DNA from: Fallopia convolvulus
Lineage: Eukaryota > Streptophyta > Magnoliopsida > Caryophyllales > Polygonaceae
DNA: 64,000 nt
Direction: 5' to 3'
Assembly: GCA_964016875.1 (NCBI GenBank)
Contig: OZ024729.1
Coordinates: 24,758,494 to 24,822,493 of the forward strand
The position numbers and the translations under genes are program-made. Positions 46,546 to 57,600 of this stretch are shown one piece after another (within the stretch, counting starts at the first letter, position 1; the number at the start of each line of letters is the position of its first letter). Under the pieces are notes generated by a model. The model worked only from the letters and a program-made list of their open reading frames with translations, ran no database searches and was not told the DNA's origin.

Positions 46546-49142
46546 TGTAATATCCGTGTTCGTTTTAGGTCTTGAAAGTCGGAAAAAAACCGGTTCCTTC
46601 GCTTACAAGCAATTGAGTTTCTTGATCCGCAAGTAAACTCGTAAAGCAAATTAAGTAGTAATCCGTCCATTTTGGCAACCATGGACTATATCCTTATCGT
46701 TCTTATGTAAATTATATCTAATCCGTTCCGAATAACCCGTTCCCTGATAAGCCAAATCTTATCCTAAGTGATCCCGAATAACCAAATTATACACCCATTC
46801 ACTGGCAAATCAGTTATATACCGAACAACCAAATTATATATTGAATAAACAAATTGATTCTGAAAACTTATCCCAATCCCACCGTATCTATCAAATATCT
46901 AAACCCCTCTATATTAATAACCATCCCGCGGAGCCGATCGAAGATTCGTTCAAATCTTTTCCCCCTGCTGTGCATAGAAGGACGGAGGTCGTGTTGAGCC
47001 CTGCCACCAGCGACCGTGCTGAGCCTTGCCACCAGCGACGACGCCGGTCGATTTCGGTAAAGCCATAGTTGCCTTCCGTTGTTTTTTTTCCGGCGGCATA
47101 ATACCGTTTTTTCTTTTTCCGATTCGTTCCTGATTCCGACTCGTCGGTAGATTAAGACGACGCCATTGGAAGCCGAGAGAGTTGTCGGAGTTCACCATCG
47201 CCGCCATCGTCAAGACGATCGCCGGTGAGGTTTCCTTTCCTCTGTTTTTCCTTGTTGCTGTTGTTTTGGGAGGGCACTAGTTGTAGGGTTGGGTCGGAGC
47301 GTGTGTCAACCGGAATAGTGGACGATGGGACGGGGACGGGTTTGGTTGAGGTCGCCGGTAGGAGGGGTAAGAGCGAAGCTACTTCGGAACGCCGGCGGGC
47401 CGCGAACAGGGCGGCAGATTATGGATCGTCGCTGCTCTCCTCCGTTACCGCCGGTGATGGGTTAAGGTGGTAAGCAGGGGCGAAGATCGGTTCGCAGAAG
47501 CGCCGGCGAACTATGGGACGGGCCGAGAATTATGAGCGTTCAGGAGGTAGAAGACGAGGTTGACTGTAACTTGGTAAAAAGGATAGGGGGTGGGGCCCAG
47601 CTAGGTTGAAAGTCCAAAAAAAAAGGGGCTGGTTAAAAGGGTGGCGTTTGGAGTTTGAGCAGGAGAGAAACCGACCGAATTCAATCAGCCTAGTTGATGG
47701 GTCAATATGTGGTTGGGTTTTTTTTTCTAGTTAATTGTAACCAGGCCCAGCATTTGGATAAGTAGGAGAGTGGATTTAATTGGATTGAGTTTATTTAATG
47801 GATCTGGGACTAAATTAAATGGCGGGCTAGCATGAAATTGTGGGTTAGGTTTGCTAGATGAGTAGTATAAAATTGATAAGGGGTTTGGATTTAGCACATT
47901 CTAATATCTATTAATTAGAAATTCTTTCTATAAAAGTCGGTAGTTTGAGGAAATTAGAAGTGGCTTTTCCTTCGGGTTAGTTGGTTCGGTTCATACATCA
48001 GTTAATCTTTTTCCTTATAATTCTTTAGGGAATCGTGTCCGATTGAGGTCGTAATTCCGTCTTCTTCAAAGGATCCCTAGTTTCGAGGTAAGTCGTTTTT
48101 CGACTTTCTCGGTTCTTCTCTATCCTATTAGATTGCGTATCGATATTGTAGGGCGGGTTTTGGGAACTAGTCCCGAATACCTTTTTAAATTGTTTTGAAC
48201 TTCTTGAATGGTTGTGTGCGTAAAATGGTTTTGAAAATATTTTATCGAAAGATATTTTTGGAAACGTTTTCTCTGTGTTGGTACCGTTTCCGACACGGCC
48301 CATCGTAGCTGGCGTTGAGGAAGAGTTGGCTACGTTTGACCCGTTTGACAGAGAAACCGTGCCCCTTCAAAACGAAAATTATTATCTGTGTGTTTTTGGC
48401 AAGTGCTCCAGTGGAGGCTTAGCCGGGGTTAGAAGGGAGATTGTGAAGTGGAGTGAGAGGGCTTGCCTCTACACTCGACGCGGGGATGAGCGCCTTGGAA
48501 GTCGGATTGTGAAAAAGGAGGAATTGCATTGTTATGAGGTTGTGATTGTAAATGTGTATGTGGTTATGTGTGACTGATCATAACTAATTTAGGTATTGGC
48601 CTTTAGAGATATGATTGCGATTGTGGATTTGTATGCTGACTTTAGAAATGTTTTCAAAACGTTCTGCAATTTCCGTATTCTCTCTAACTTGGTAGATTAG
48701 AAGCTGACCCTTCGGGGAATATTTTTCAGTTCCAGGTATGAACCAGGGAGTCGTGCAGGAACCGAGGCCAGATGGCGGGCCGGAGCGGTAAAGAGCGCGT
48801 GTCATAGTGGGATGGGTTTTACACTAGTTTATTTATGATCGTTAGGATGTTGATTTTATTATCGTTAAGATGGAGTTAGTATTATGTTCACTTGTTATTG
48901 TTTTTATGTTTGGATTAGCTCAATATTAGTAAGTGTGTGTCGAATTTGAGTATTTATATTTTTCGGGAACTCATGCATGACTATGCTTTCTAAGTTTTAT
49001 TAAACGAAAGGTTGGATGTTTTTATTTTGTTTTTTCGTCGTGCCCGCGTTGCAAGATCCTAAAGTGTAGTTGTCAACCTATATAATAGAACCTAGTAAGG
49101 TCTATTTCTAAGTAGCGTCCCGTCGGAAGTCGGGGTTTTACA
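46546..49142 (+). repeat. 3' LTR of element 2
   Basis: 2597 bp, direct repeat of 34851-37442; ends TTTTACA, followed by TSD TAGAA. Confidence 0.95.
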
Positions 49143-49990
49143 TAGAAGATAATTATATATTATAATATAATAAGAGATAAAAATTTGTACAATTTCATAG
49201 TAAATTGATTAAAAATTATTAAATAAGATGAGTAGATAAATCAAGATACCGGTCGTGCCATGCACTACTACGACTCGGATTGAGTATGAGCATATTTATT
49301 TTAATATAATAAATTAATGATACATAAAAGATAAACTCACCACCAATTGTAGAACATTGATGCTCATATGCATCATGAACAAAAATGCATGTATCACCCT
49401 TCACATCCGAATCTTCCAGCTATTTCCTTTCATAATTTTTTTTAACTATTTCCTTTCATAAGTACAATCTATGATTATCAATTTTTTTTTAATATTTTTA
49501 CAACCAAATCTTCCGGCTTACACACTTATGGATATCTATCTTATATCTAGATATTGAAATTGATAATCATTTCATAATTAAATATTAGAATATAGTGTAA
49601 TAATGAGTATAGATAAAAATTTATCCATAGAATATAATGCAATAATAAGTAGAGATAAAAATTTATCAAAACAAATATAAAATTGATTAAAAAAATTATT
49701 AAATAAGTTGAGGGTATAAAATTGAAAATTCCATAAGGTGATTGAATTACATAATATATAATTGATTAAAAAAAGCATTATTAAAAATAAATTAGCGGTA
49801 ATATAAATTCATAATGAGAAATCTGCCCAAAAGTGCTTCAGGTTTAGAAGATATATATTGAATAGTTCTAGGTTTAATCCTAGTTTAAACAAAACTATAT
49901 ATTCAACCTTATCCTTATCCATCTAATCAGTTTACTTAAAGCATTTTAACCTACACCTAAGAGCGATCACAGGAGGCTGAATCCACCCTT
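49143..49990. other. AT-rich sequence without a gene
   Basis: Continuation of the sequence interrupted by element 2. Similar blocks (ATAATGAGTATAGATAAAAAT and ATAATAAGTAGAGATAAAAAT cores) repeat at about 49600 and 49650. No credible ORF or element end. Confidence 0.4.
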
Positions 49991-51830
49991 TTCTTTCGTA
50001 AAATTCGTTCCCCGAAAAATCTGTTCTTCCTCGCAAAGCTTCAACGTGGGGACGCTATAAGGAGCAGCAGGACTCACGTCGGCCAGGAACCACCAAGCAC
50101 CATCGCCTGGCTTTCCTAACGAGGAACCGCGATCACGTCATCGACCAGGGACTGCCTCCAGGAGTACGAGCGCCGCCTCTTTCCGCCCGAGTCCAGAAAC
50201 GAGATCGATCGAGTCCAGAAACGAGATCGTTGGTCCTTCTGCCCCCATTCTTTCCGGTAATTATCGAATTCTCTACCTTGTCCTTGTTCCATTAAGATCG
50301 CGGAACATGTCTAGTTGACCTGGTGGTAGACACCAGGGCGTGGGTCCTTTGATGCATCTAAATCAGCCGAGTCGGCCTTAGGCAAGGTCGTCGGGATTGT
50401 GAGAGTTGGGAGTTGCTTTGACGATCGATGGTCGGGGTCCTTTAGAAGCCTAGCATGGCCGATCACTTGGGTCTAATTAAGAAGGAGTTCAAGTTCAGTT
50501 TCGGAATGGGATAGGTTCAAGTGCAAATCGTTTGGTCTTGGGCACTTCGTTAAGGGTTAAATTGGGTTAGAAAGAGTTGATCATAGTTAGTGACAAAGGT
50601 CATTAATGTTGGGTTTTAGTAGTGGGCTGAGTTAGGTAGTATTTCGATTTCGATTACGGGAAAATTTTAGTATTAGAATCTAGTTGTGGGGTGAGGTGAT
50701 TACGTAGTTAATATATATTAACTTTCGTTGGGTAGGATTTAGTTGATCCTGGATATAGGATAGTATAAATATACTACTAGGTTGGAAGTTGTAGGTGAGT
50801 TTTGGTTACAATTAATTAGGAAGATATCAGACTAAGTTTGGAATTGTTTAGAAATAGACAGGTTGGCATCCTAGATGGTATAGGTGTCTTTCGTTAAGAT
50901 TGTTTAATGCAAAGTGGCCGGGTTAGTTAGATTCATAATTTAATATCTTTCGTAGTTCAATGTTTCCACGTTATTAATGCCCGTTGTTACCTTAACCAGG
51001 AAACCGATTTCTTTGAAGTCCTCTAATCTTAATTATCAACTAGGAAGCAAGTGAAGAGGTAAGTCGTTTTCGACTTGCTCGGTTCTTTTTTGTCTGGTTA
51101 GATTTTGTGCCGTTATTGTAGGATTGGTTTTGGGAACTAGTCCCGAATATCTTTTTGAAGTGTTTTGGAATTGCTTGTGTTGTTATGTGCAATTGATTTT
51201 TTAAATGAGTTTTTTCCCGAAAATAAGTTTTCGAACGTTTTCTCTGTGTTGGTACCGTTTCCGGCACGGCCATCGTAGCTGGCATAGAGGAAGAGTTGTC
51301 TATGTATGGTCCGTGTGATAGGGAAACCGTGCCCCCTTCAAAACGAAAAATGTTATCTATGTGTTTTGGCAAGTGCTCTAGTGGAGGCTTAGCCGGGGTT
51401 AGAAGGGAGATTGTGTAGTAGAGTGAGAGGGCTTGCCTCTGCACTCGGCGCGGGGTTGAGCGCCTTGGAGGTTGGAATGTGAGATGGAGGAATTGCATTG
51501 TTGTAAGATTGTGTTTGTGAATGTGTATGTGGCTATGTGTGACTAACCAAGACTAATTTAGGTATTGGCCTTTAGAGTTATGAGTGCGTTTGTGGACTTG
51601 GATGCTGACCTTGGAAGTGTATTTCAAACGTCTTGCAATTTCCACATTCTTTCTAACTTGATAGATTAGAAGCTGACCCTTCGGGGAATATTTTTCAGTT
51701 CCAGGTATGAACCAGGGAACCGTGCAGGAACCGAGGCTAGATAGTTGGGCGGAGCGGTGAAGAGCGCATGTCATAGTGGAGTCGGGTTTACTTTAGTTTA
51801 TTTATGACATTCTAGGATGTTGGTTCTATT

Positions 51831-54369
51831 TGTAATATCCGATTTTCGTTTTAGGCCTCGTGAGTCTGTAAACGGGTTCCTTCGCTTACAAGCATTTGAG
51901 TTTCTTAACCCGCAAGTAAACCCGTAAAACAAATTAATTAGTAATCCGTAACCAATTATCTACCCAATTATATATTTATACCTTTATAAAAGCCTATATA
52001 TATTTTTATATATTACCTTCTTTTTATCTAAAATAAGCAGAAGGACCCATCACCCGAAAAACTTATCCTAACCGATCATATCAATCCAAATCCCTATCTT
52101 TCTTTCTATATAACATATCTCGTTCCGGAGAACCCTGAATCACGCGAGCCGATCGGAATTGTTCAACTCTTTTCCCTTGCTGTGCGTAGAAAGAAAGAGA
52201 TTGGGTTGAGCCTGGCCGATCATCAAGCTTACCAAAGGGTGTCTGCATTCGTCGCCGACGACGTTGCTGATCGATACCGGTAAAGTCATCATTTTTTTCG
52301 ACCTTTCTCTCCAGCGGCATAATGCCCTGTTTTTTTTCCGTTCGTTCCTATGGTCCTTCAATCAATGATCCGAATCGTCTGTAGGATAGGACGACGCCAT
52401 TGGAGAGCCGAGAGGGTTGTCGGAACTCATCGCCGCCATCGTCAATCAGAGACGGCCACCGGTGAGGTTTCTTTTCCTCTGATTTTCTTGCTGCTGTTGT
52501 TTTGGGCGGGCACTAGTTGTAGGGGTGAGTCGGAGTGTGGGTATCAACCGGAAAAGGTGGACGATGGGACGAGGACGGGTCTGGTTTAGAGTCGCCGGAG
52601 AAGGGTGGAGTCGAAGCCGCCTGGGAGCGCTGGTGGGGCACGAACGGGGACAATCGAGGCTTCCCGTCTCCGCCCTCCTTCATGGCCACCGGTTGTGGGT
52701 TGGGTGTCGCGGGGAATTGATCGGCGGGACGAACCAGTGACGACGGGTCTCTGTTTTCTCAAGGTTGAAGAAGGAAGGGGTGGGGCCTGGTCAAAGTTGG
52801 TTCGGTCAATGGACAGATTGGGGATGGGTTGGAAACGGATAAAATGTGGCCCAAATTGGGCTGGATTTGTTTTCAATTTTTAATTTTAGTTGGGCAAGGG
52901 TGTTTTAATAGTTAGTGGGCTGGGGCAATAGTTAATTAAATAGATTGGTGTAGTCGGTATTGATGGGAGATGGATTATCTGTACAAAAGCTTTGATCGAA
53001 GAGGGCATTAATTAGATTGGTGATGAGGTTAAGTGCTTTAATTAAATCGTTGGGGGTGGAATAATAAAACGTTACCGAGGATGGGTTAATAGTTGTGGCT
53101 GTGCATTTTTTTTAGGCAACCACTTAAAAATTTAATAGTCAATTAGTAGTTATGTATAGAAAAAAAGCAGAAGAAACATGTTTATAAAGTTATGCTAGTT
53201 TGTTGTGTAGAGTATCCGATTTAATCTTACACGTTAATCCTTTTTTTTTAGGAAATCACTTTTGATCAAACTCTTAGCCTTCCGTCTTTCTTAAAGGATA
53301 CTTCGTTTGAGGTAAGTCGTTTTTCGACTTGCTCGGTTCTTCTCTATCCTGTTAGATTGCGTACCGTTATTGTAGGGCGGGTTTTGGGAACTAGTCCCGA
53401 ATACCTTTTAAATTGTTTGAACTTCTTGAATTGTTGTGTGCGTAAAATGGTTTTGAACGTATTTTATCGGAAGGATATTTTTGGAACGTTTTCTCTGTGT
53501 TGGTACCGTTTCCGACATGGCCCATCGTAGCTGGCGTGGAGGAAGAGTTGGCTACTTTGACCCGTGTGACAGGGAAACCGTGCCCCTTCAAAACGAAAGG
53601 TATTATCTGTGTGTTTTTGGCAAGTGCTCCAGTGGAGGCTTAGCCCGGGGTTAGAAGGGAGATTGTGAAGTGGAGTGGGAGGGCCTGCCTCTGCACTCGG
53701 CGCGGTGATGAGCGCCTTGGTAGTCGGATTGTGGAAAAGGAGGAATTGTTGTGTTATGAGATTGTGATTGTGAATGCATATGTGGTTCTGTGTGACTGAT
53801 TATAACTAATTTAGGTATTGGCCTTTAGAGATATGATTGCGATTGAGGATTTGTATGCTGACTTTAGAAATGTTTTCGAAACGTTCTACAATTTCCGTAT
53901 TCTATCTAGCTTGGTAGATTAGACGCTGACCCTTCGGGGAATATTTTTCAGTTCCAGGTATGAATCAGGGAGCCGTGCAGGAACCGAGGCCAGATGGCGG
54001 GCCGGAGCGGTAAAGAGCGCGTGTCATAGTGGGATGGGATTATTTTTACGATAGTTTAGTTGTGTTATTTTTAGGATGTTATTTTTATTAATATGTTAGA
54101 GTTGGTATTATGACTTGTCTTCTGTTTTCGTCGAATGATTTTATTGTTGGTGATGATTCGTCAGATTCAGGATATTTATAATTAGGTTTTCGGGAATTCA
54201 TGCATAACTACGTTTTCTATATTTTTATAAAAGAAAGGTTGGATGTTTTTATTTCGCTTTCTCGTCGTGCCCGCGTTGCAAGATCCTAAAGTGTAGTTGT
54301 CAACCTATTTAATAGTACCTAGTAAGGTCTATTTCTTAGTAGTGCCCCGTCGGAAGTCGGGGTGTTACA
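51831..54369 (+). repeat. 5' LTR of element 1
   Basis: 2539 bp, starts TGTAATATCCGATTTTCG and ends GGGGTGTTACA. ORFs inside recur in the 3' LTR and are not genes. Confidence 0.97.
53182..53189 (+). promoter_or_regulatory. Candidate LTR TATA box, element 1
   Basis: TTATAAAG, about 125 bp before the splice donor, in the same relative position as the TATA box of element 2. Another TTTATAAAAGCC at 51980-51991 is an alternative. Confidence 0.4.
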
Positions 54370-54619
54370 AAATTGTATCAGAGCCAGGTTGACAACAGGG
54401 CACATGGAACTGACCAATGAGTGTACCCGAGGTCCAACTTAAAACCAAAACCGGCCGGTGTTTTCAAAATGTTTTTAACTGGGGTAGGCATGTTGCATAT
54501 AGTGGGTAGGTGACACGTCGCGACTCCGCCCCATCAGCTGAAGGACCTCACGTAAAATAGTAAGAATTAGGTGGATAAATAGAATGTTTAAATTTTGATC
54601 GTGGGACTTTCTGTTATAG
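53312..54619 (+). other. Predicted leader intron, element 1
   Basis: Donor GAG|GTAAGT at 53312, set in the hairpin AAGTCG-TTTTT-CGACTT (53314-53330). The acceptor TTTCTGTTATAG ends at 54619 and the gag ATG is the next base. The 1308-nt intron would remove U5, the PBS and many upstream ATGs. Not yet shown by RNA. Confidence 0.5.
54373..54390 (+). other. PBS of element 1 (tRNA-iMet)
   Basis: TTGTATCAGAGCCAGGTT matches the tRNA-iMet complement except at base 2 (T for G), which would face the CCA tail. Confidence 0.88.
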
Positions 54620-57600
54620 ATGGCCCCACCAACCAGAGCAAGAGCTGCTGAAGCCAATGGAAGAGGCCGCGGAAGAGGCCGCGGTAGAGGCCGAGGTCGG
54701 GGCCGTGGTAGGGGTAGGGGAGACGCCCCTGTAGATGCTGAGCCAGAGGTACAACATGATATCAATCAGGAGGAGGTTGCTGAGAGTCAGGATGTGGCTG
54801 CTACTGTTCATCGAGCGGATAGCGCATCTGTCGCTGGAGGGGTTCTTCCAGCAAACGGGGCTCAAGTAGGAGGAGGAGTACCACCAGCAGGATTGGCCCC
54901 AGAGGTGAACGCTGCAATCCAGCTGTTATTGCAGACTTTGATGGGTGCAGGAGCTGCACCGAATCTGAACGCAGTTGCGGGGCAACAAGGAGCTGAGAGG
55001 AGGGCACCAGGACCAGATTCTATTTTGGCTGCTCAGTTAGGACCAATGCCAGATTCAAGAGGACCAGTGGTAGCTGATCATGTGGTCGAACCGAGGAGAC
55101 AGTATCGCGAGCCTCAGCCTGACAAGTGGCTCGCGGAGTTTAGGAAGACTGGAGTGCCGAATTTTGCTGGAGCTCAGGGTTCTGACGTAGAGCAGTGGTT
55201 GAGGAGGGTGAAATTTGCGTTGGATTCTATTAAGGCACCGGAGAAGCGGAAGATGTCCTTAGTACAGAGTCTGCTACAGGAAAGTGCTTTTGACTGGTGG
55301 GAGTTATGTAGGGATCACCGGACTGAGGCGACTTTCGAGGAGTTTGAGAGGCAGATTCGAGATCAGTATTGTCCTCCGGTGGTGAGGGCGGCTCGAGAGG
55401 CTGCTTTTCGGGATGCTGGACCCGAAAATATCACAGTATCTGAGACTATTCTGAAGTTTCATCAAGAGTTGGCAGCGGTGCCAAATGCTGCCCCTACTGA
55501 GGAGTTGAAGATTGCAACCTTTCTAAAAAGGTTGCAGCTGCATTTACGTGCTTATGTGTCTGGTCTCCGACTTGCGACATTGGCAGATGTTCAACAGTCT
55601 GCTTTGGCTTATGCTATGGCTACGACCCGACAGAGTCAGCTAGAGGTGCATACCACGGGGAGCAAGAGGCAGAAGTTGTCTGCCCCGACAGAATCTAGGA
55701 GAGATAGTCGTCCCGGCTCTTCTCAACCGCAACGATCAGGGTTTCAGTCACAGGGTCGTCAGGATCAGCGCCGTCAGAGTCAGTCCACGGGAGGCCATAG
55801 AGAGTGCTTCAACTGTGGAAGCACTGCTCATTTGAGGAGTCAGTGTCCGAAGCCAGTCAGGAGTTGTTTCAGTTGTGGGAAGCCTGGCCATTTACAGCAG
55901 TACTGTACTGTTGGAGCACCTTCACAGGGATCTTCACCGGGAACGGTGAACCAGATGCCTCGTCGTCAGCCTCAGCAGTTTCAGCAAGCACCGAGTCAGG
56001 GCAGAGGACGCGGCGCAGGAGTTAGTAATACCGGGGGCAATCAGCCTCGTATGTTTGAGATGAGGAGGGCTGATGCTCTGCACGCGCCGACTGCTACAGG
56101 TATGATTTGGATACAGTCTAAACCTGTTCATATATTGTTTGATACGGGTGCTACCCATTCTTTTATGTCTTCTGCTTGCGTGGCTAGACTAGGATTGACT
56201 TGCACTGAGGGGGTGTCTTTTGTTGTGGGGCTGCCTGACGGTAGTAAAGTGAGAGGGAATAAGGAGATTTTACAGTGCCCTATTAGAATAGGGAATAGAG
56301 ATTGGTATGCGGATTTTATAGTAATGCAGTTGTCGCCAGATGATGACGTGATTTTGGGAATGGACTGGATGATACGTTACCGAGCAGTTTTGGATGCACA
56401 CAGAGGTACAGTTACAGTGACAGCGGATGATGGGACCAGACATGTGTGTCAGGAGTTAGAGCAGGAGGGGCCCGGATCGGTGATTAGTATGGTAAAGGCG
56501 GCCAAGTTGCTCAGTGATGGATGTGTAGGATATTGGTGTTATGTCCTACAGGGGGACAAGGAGGGGCCGCACATTCAGGACATACCAGTAGTGTGCGAGT
56601 TTGAGGACGTTTTTCCCGAGGAGCTTCCAGGACTACCTCCTCAGAGAGAGGTAGACTTCGGTATTGAGTTGGAACCGGGGACGAGAACGATTTCGAGAGC
56701 CCCATATCGCATGGCCCCGATGGAGATGCAGGAGCTGAAGGCACAATTGGAGGAGCTATTGGAGAAGGGTTATGTACGACCGAGTGCGTCGCCATGGGGA
56801 GCTCCAGTTCTGTTTGTGAAGAAGAAGGATGGTTCTCTCCGTCTGTGTATCGATTATCGGGAGTTGAATCGAGTTACCATCAAGAACAAGTATCCGCTGC
56901 CACGTATTGATGATTTGTTGGATCAGTTGCAGGGGGCTACTGTGTTCTCCAAAGTGGATTTGAGGTCGGGATATCACCAGCTAAGGATACGAGAAGAGGA
57001 TATTCCCAAGACGGCTTTCCGAACGAGATATGGACATTATGAGTTTGTAGTGATGCCGTTCGGACTGACGAATGCACCCGCTGTATTTATGGAGTTGATG
57101 AACCGGGTGTTTATAGACTACTTGGACAGATTTATAGTAGTATTCATCGACGATATTCTGATCTACTCTCGGAGTAAGGAGGAGCACGCCGAGCATCTCA
57201 GGCTAGTTCTGGGAGTACTGAGACACCATCGGTTATTTGCTAAGCTGTCTAAGTGTGATTTTTGGCTGCCTGAAGTTACCTTTTTAGGGCATGTGGTATC
57301 TGCCCAAGGAGTTATGGTGGATCAGGCAAAGATTGAAGCTGTGAAGGCATGGGAACCTCCGAAGAATGTGAAGGAGGTGCGGAGCTTTCTAGGATTAGCA
57401 GGGTATTACAGAAGGTTTGTGGAAGGGTTTTCCCGGATAGCCCAACCACTTACCAACTTGCTTAAGAAGACCACTCGCTTTGAGTGGAATGATGCCTGTC
57501 AGCGGAGTTTTGACGAGCTGAAGAGGAGGTTGACTTCGGCTCCTATACTTGCTCTCCCTCAGGGGAATGAGGATTTTGTGATTTACAGTGACGCCTCCAA

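Larger units (their letters stand above)
34851..49142 (+). mobile_element. Element 2: older Tekay-type chromovirus, defective, with TSD
   Basis: LTRs 34851-37442 and 46546-49142 run TGTAATATCCGTG to a TTACA end; the TSD is TAGAA (34846-34850, 49143-49147). Internal order: PBS for tRNA-iMet, leader, broken gag-pol, 3' hairpin/polypurine modules. A 3.7-kb solo LTR of another family sits in the integrase 3' region. LTR differences are clearly more numerous than in element 1 (I estimate around 2%), so it is the older of the two. Confidence 0.95.

Noticed and set aside
52081..52883. Open frames in the LTR of element 1 (repeated at 60009-60808)
   Set aside because: GC-rich LTR sequence open in several frames on both strands; no domain.
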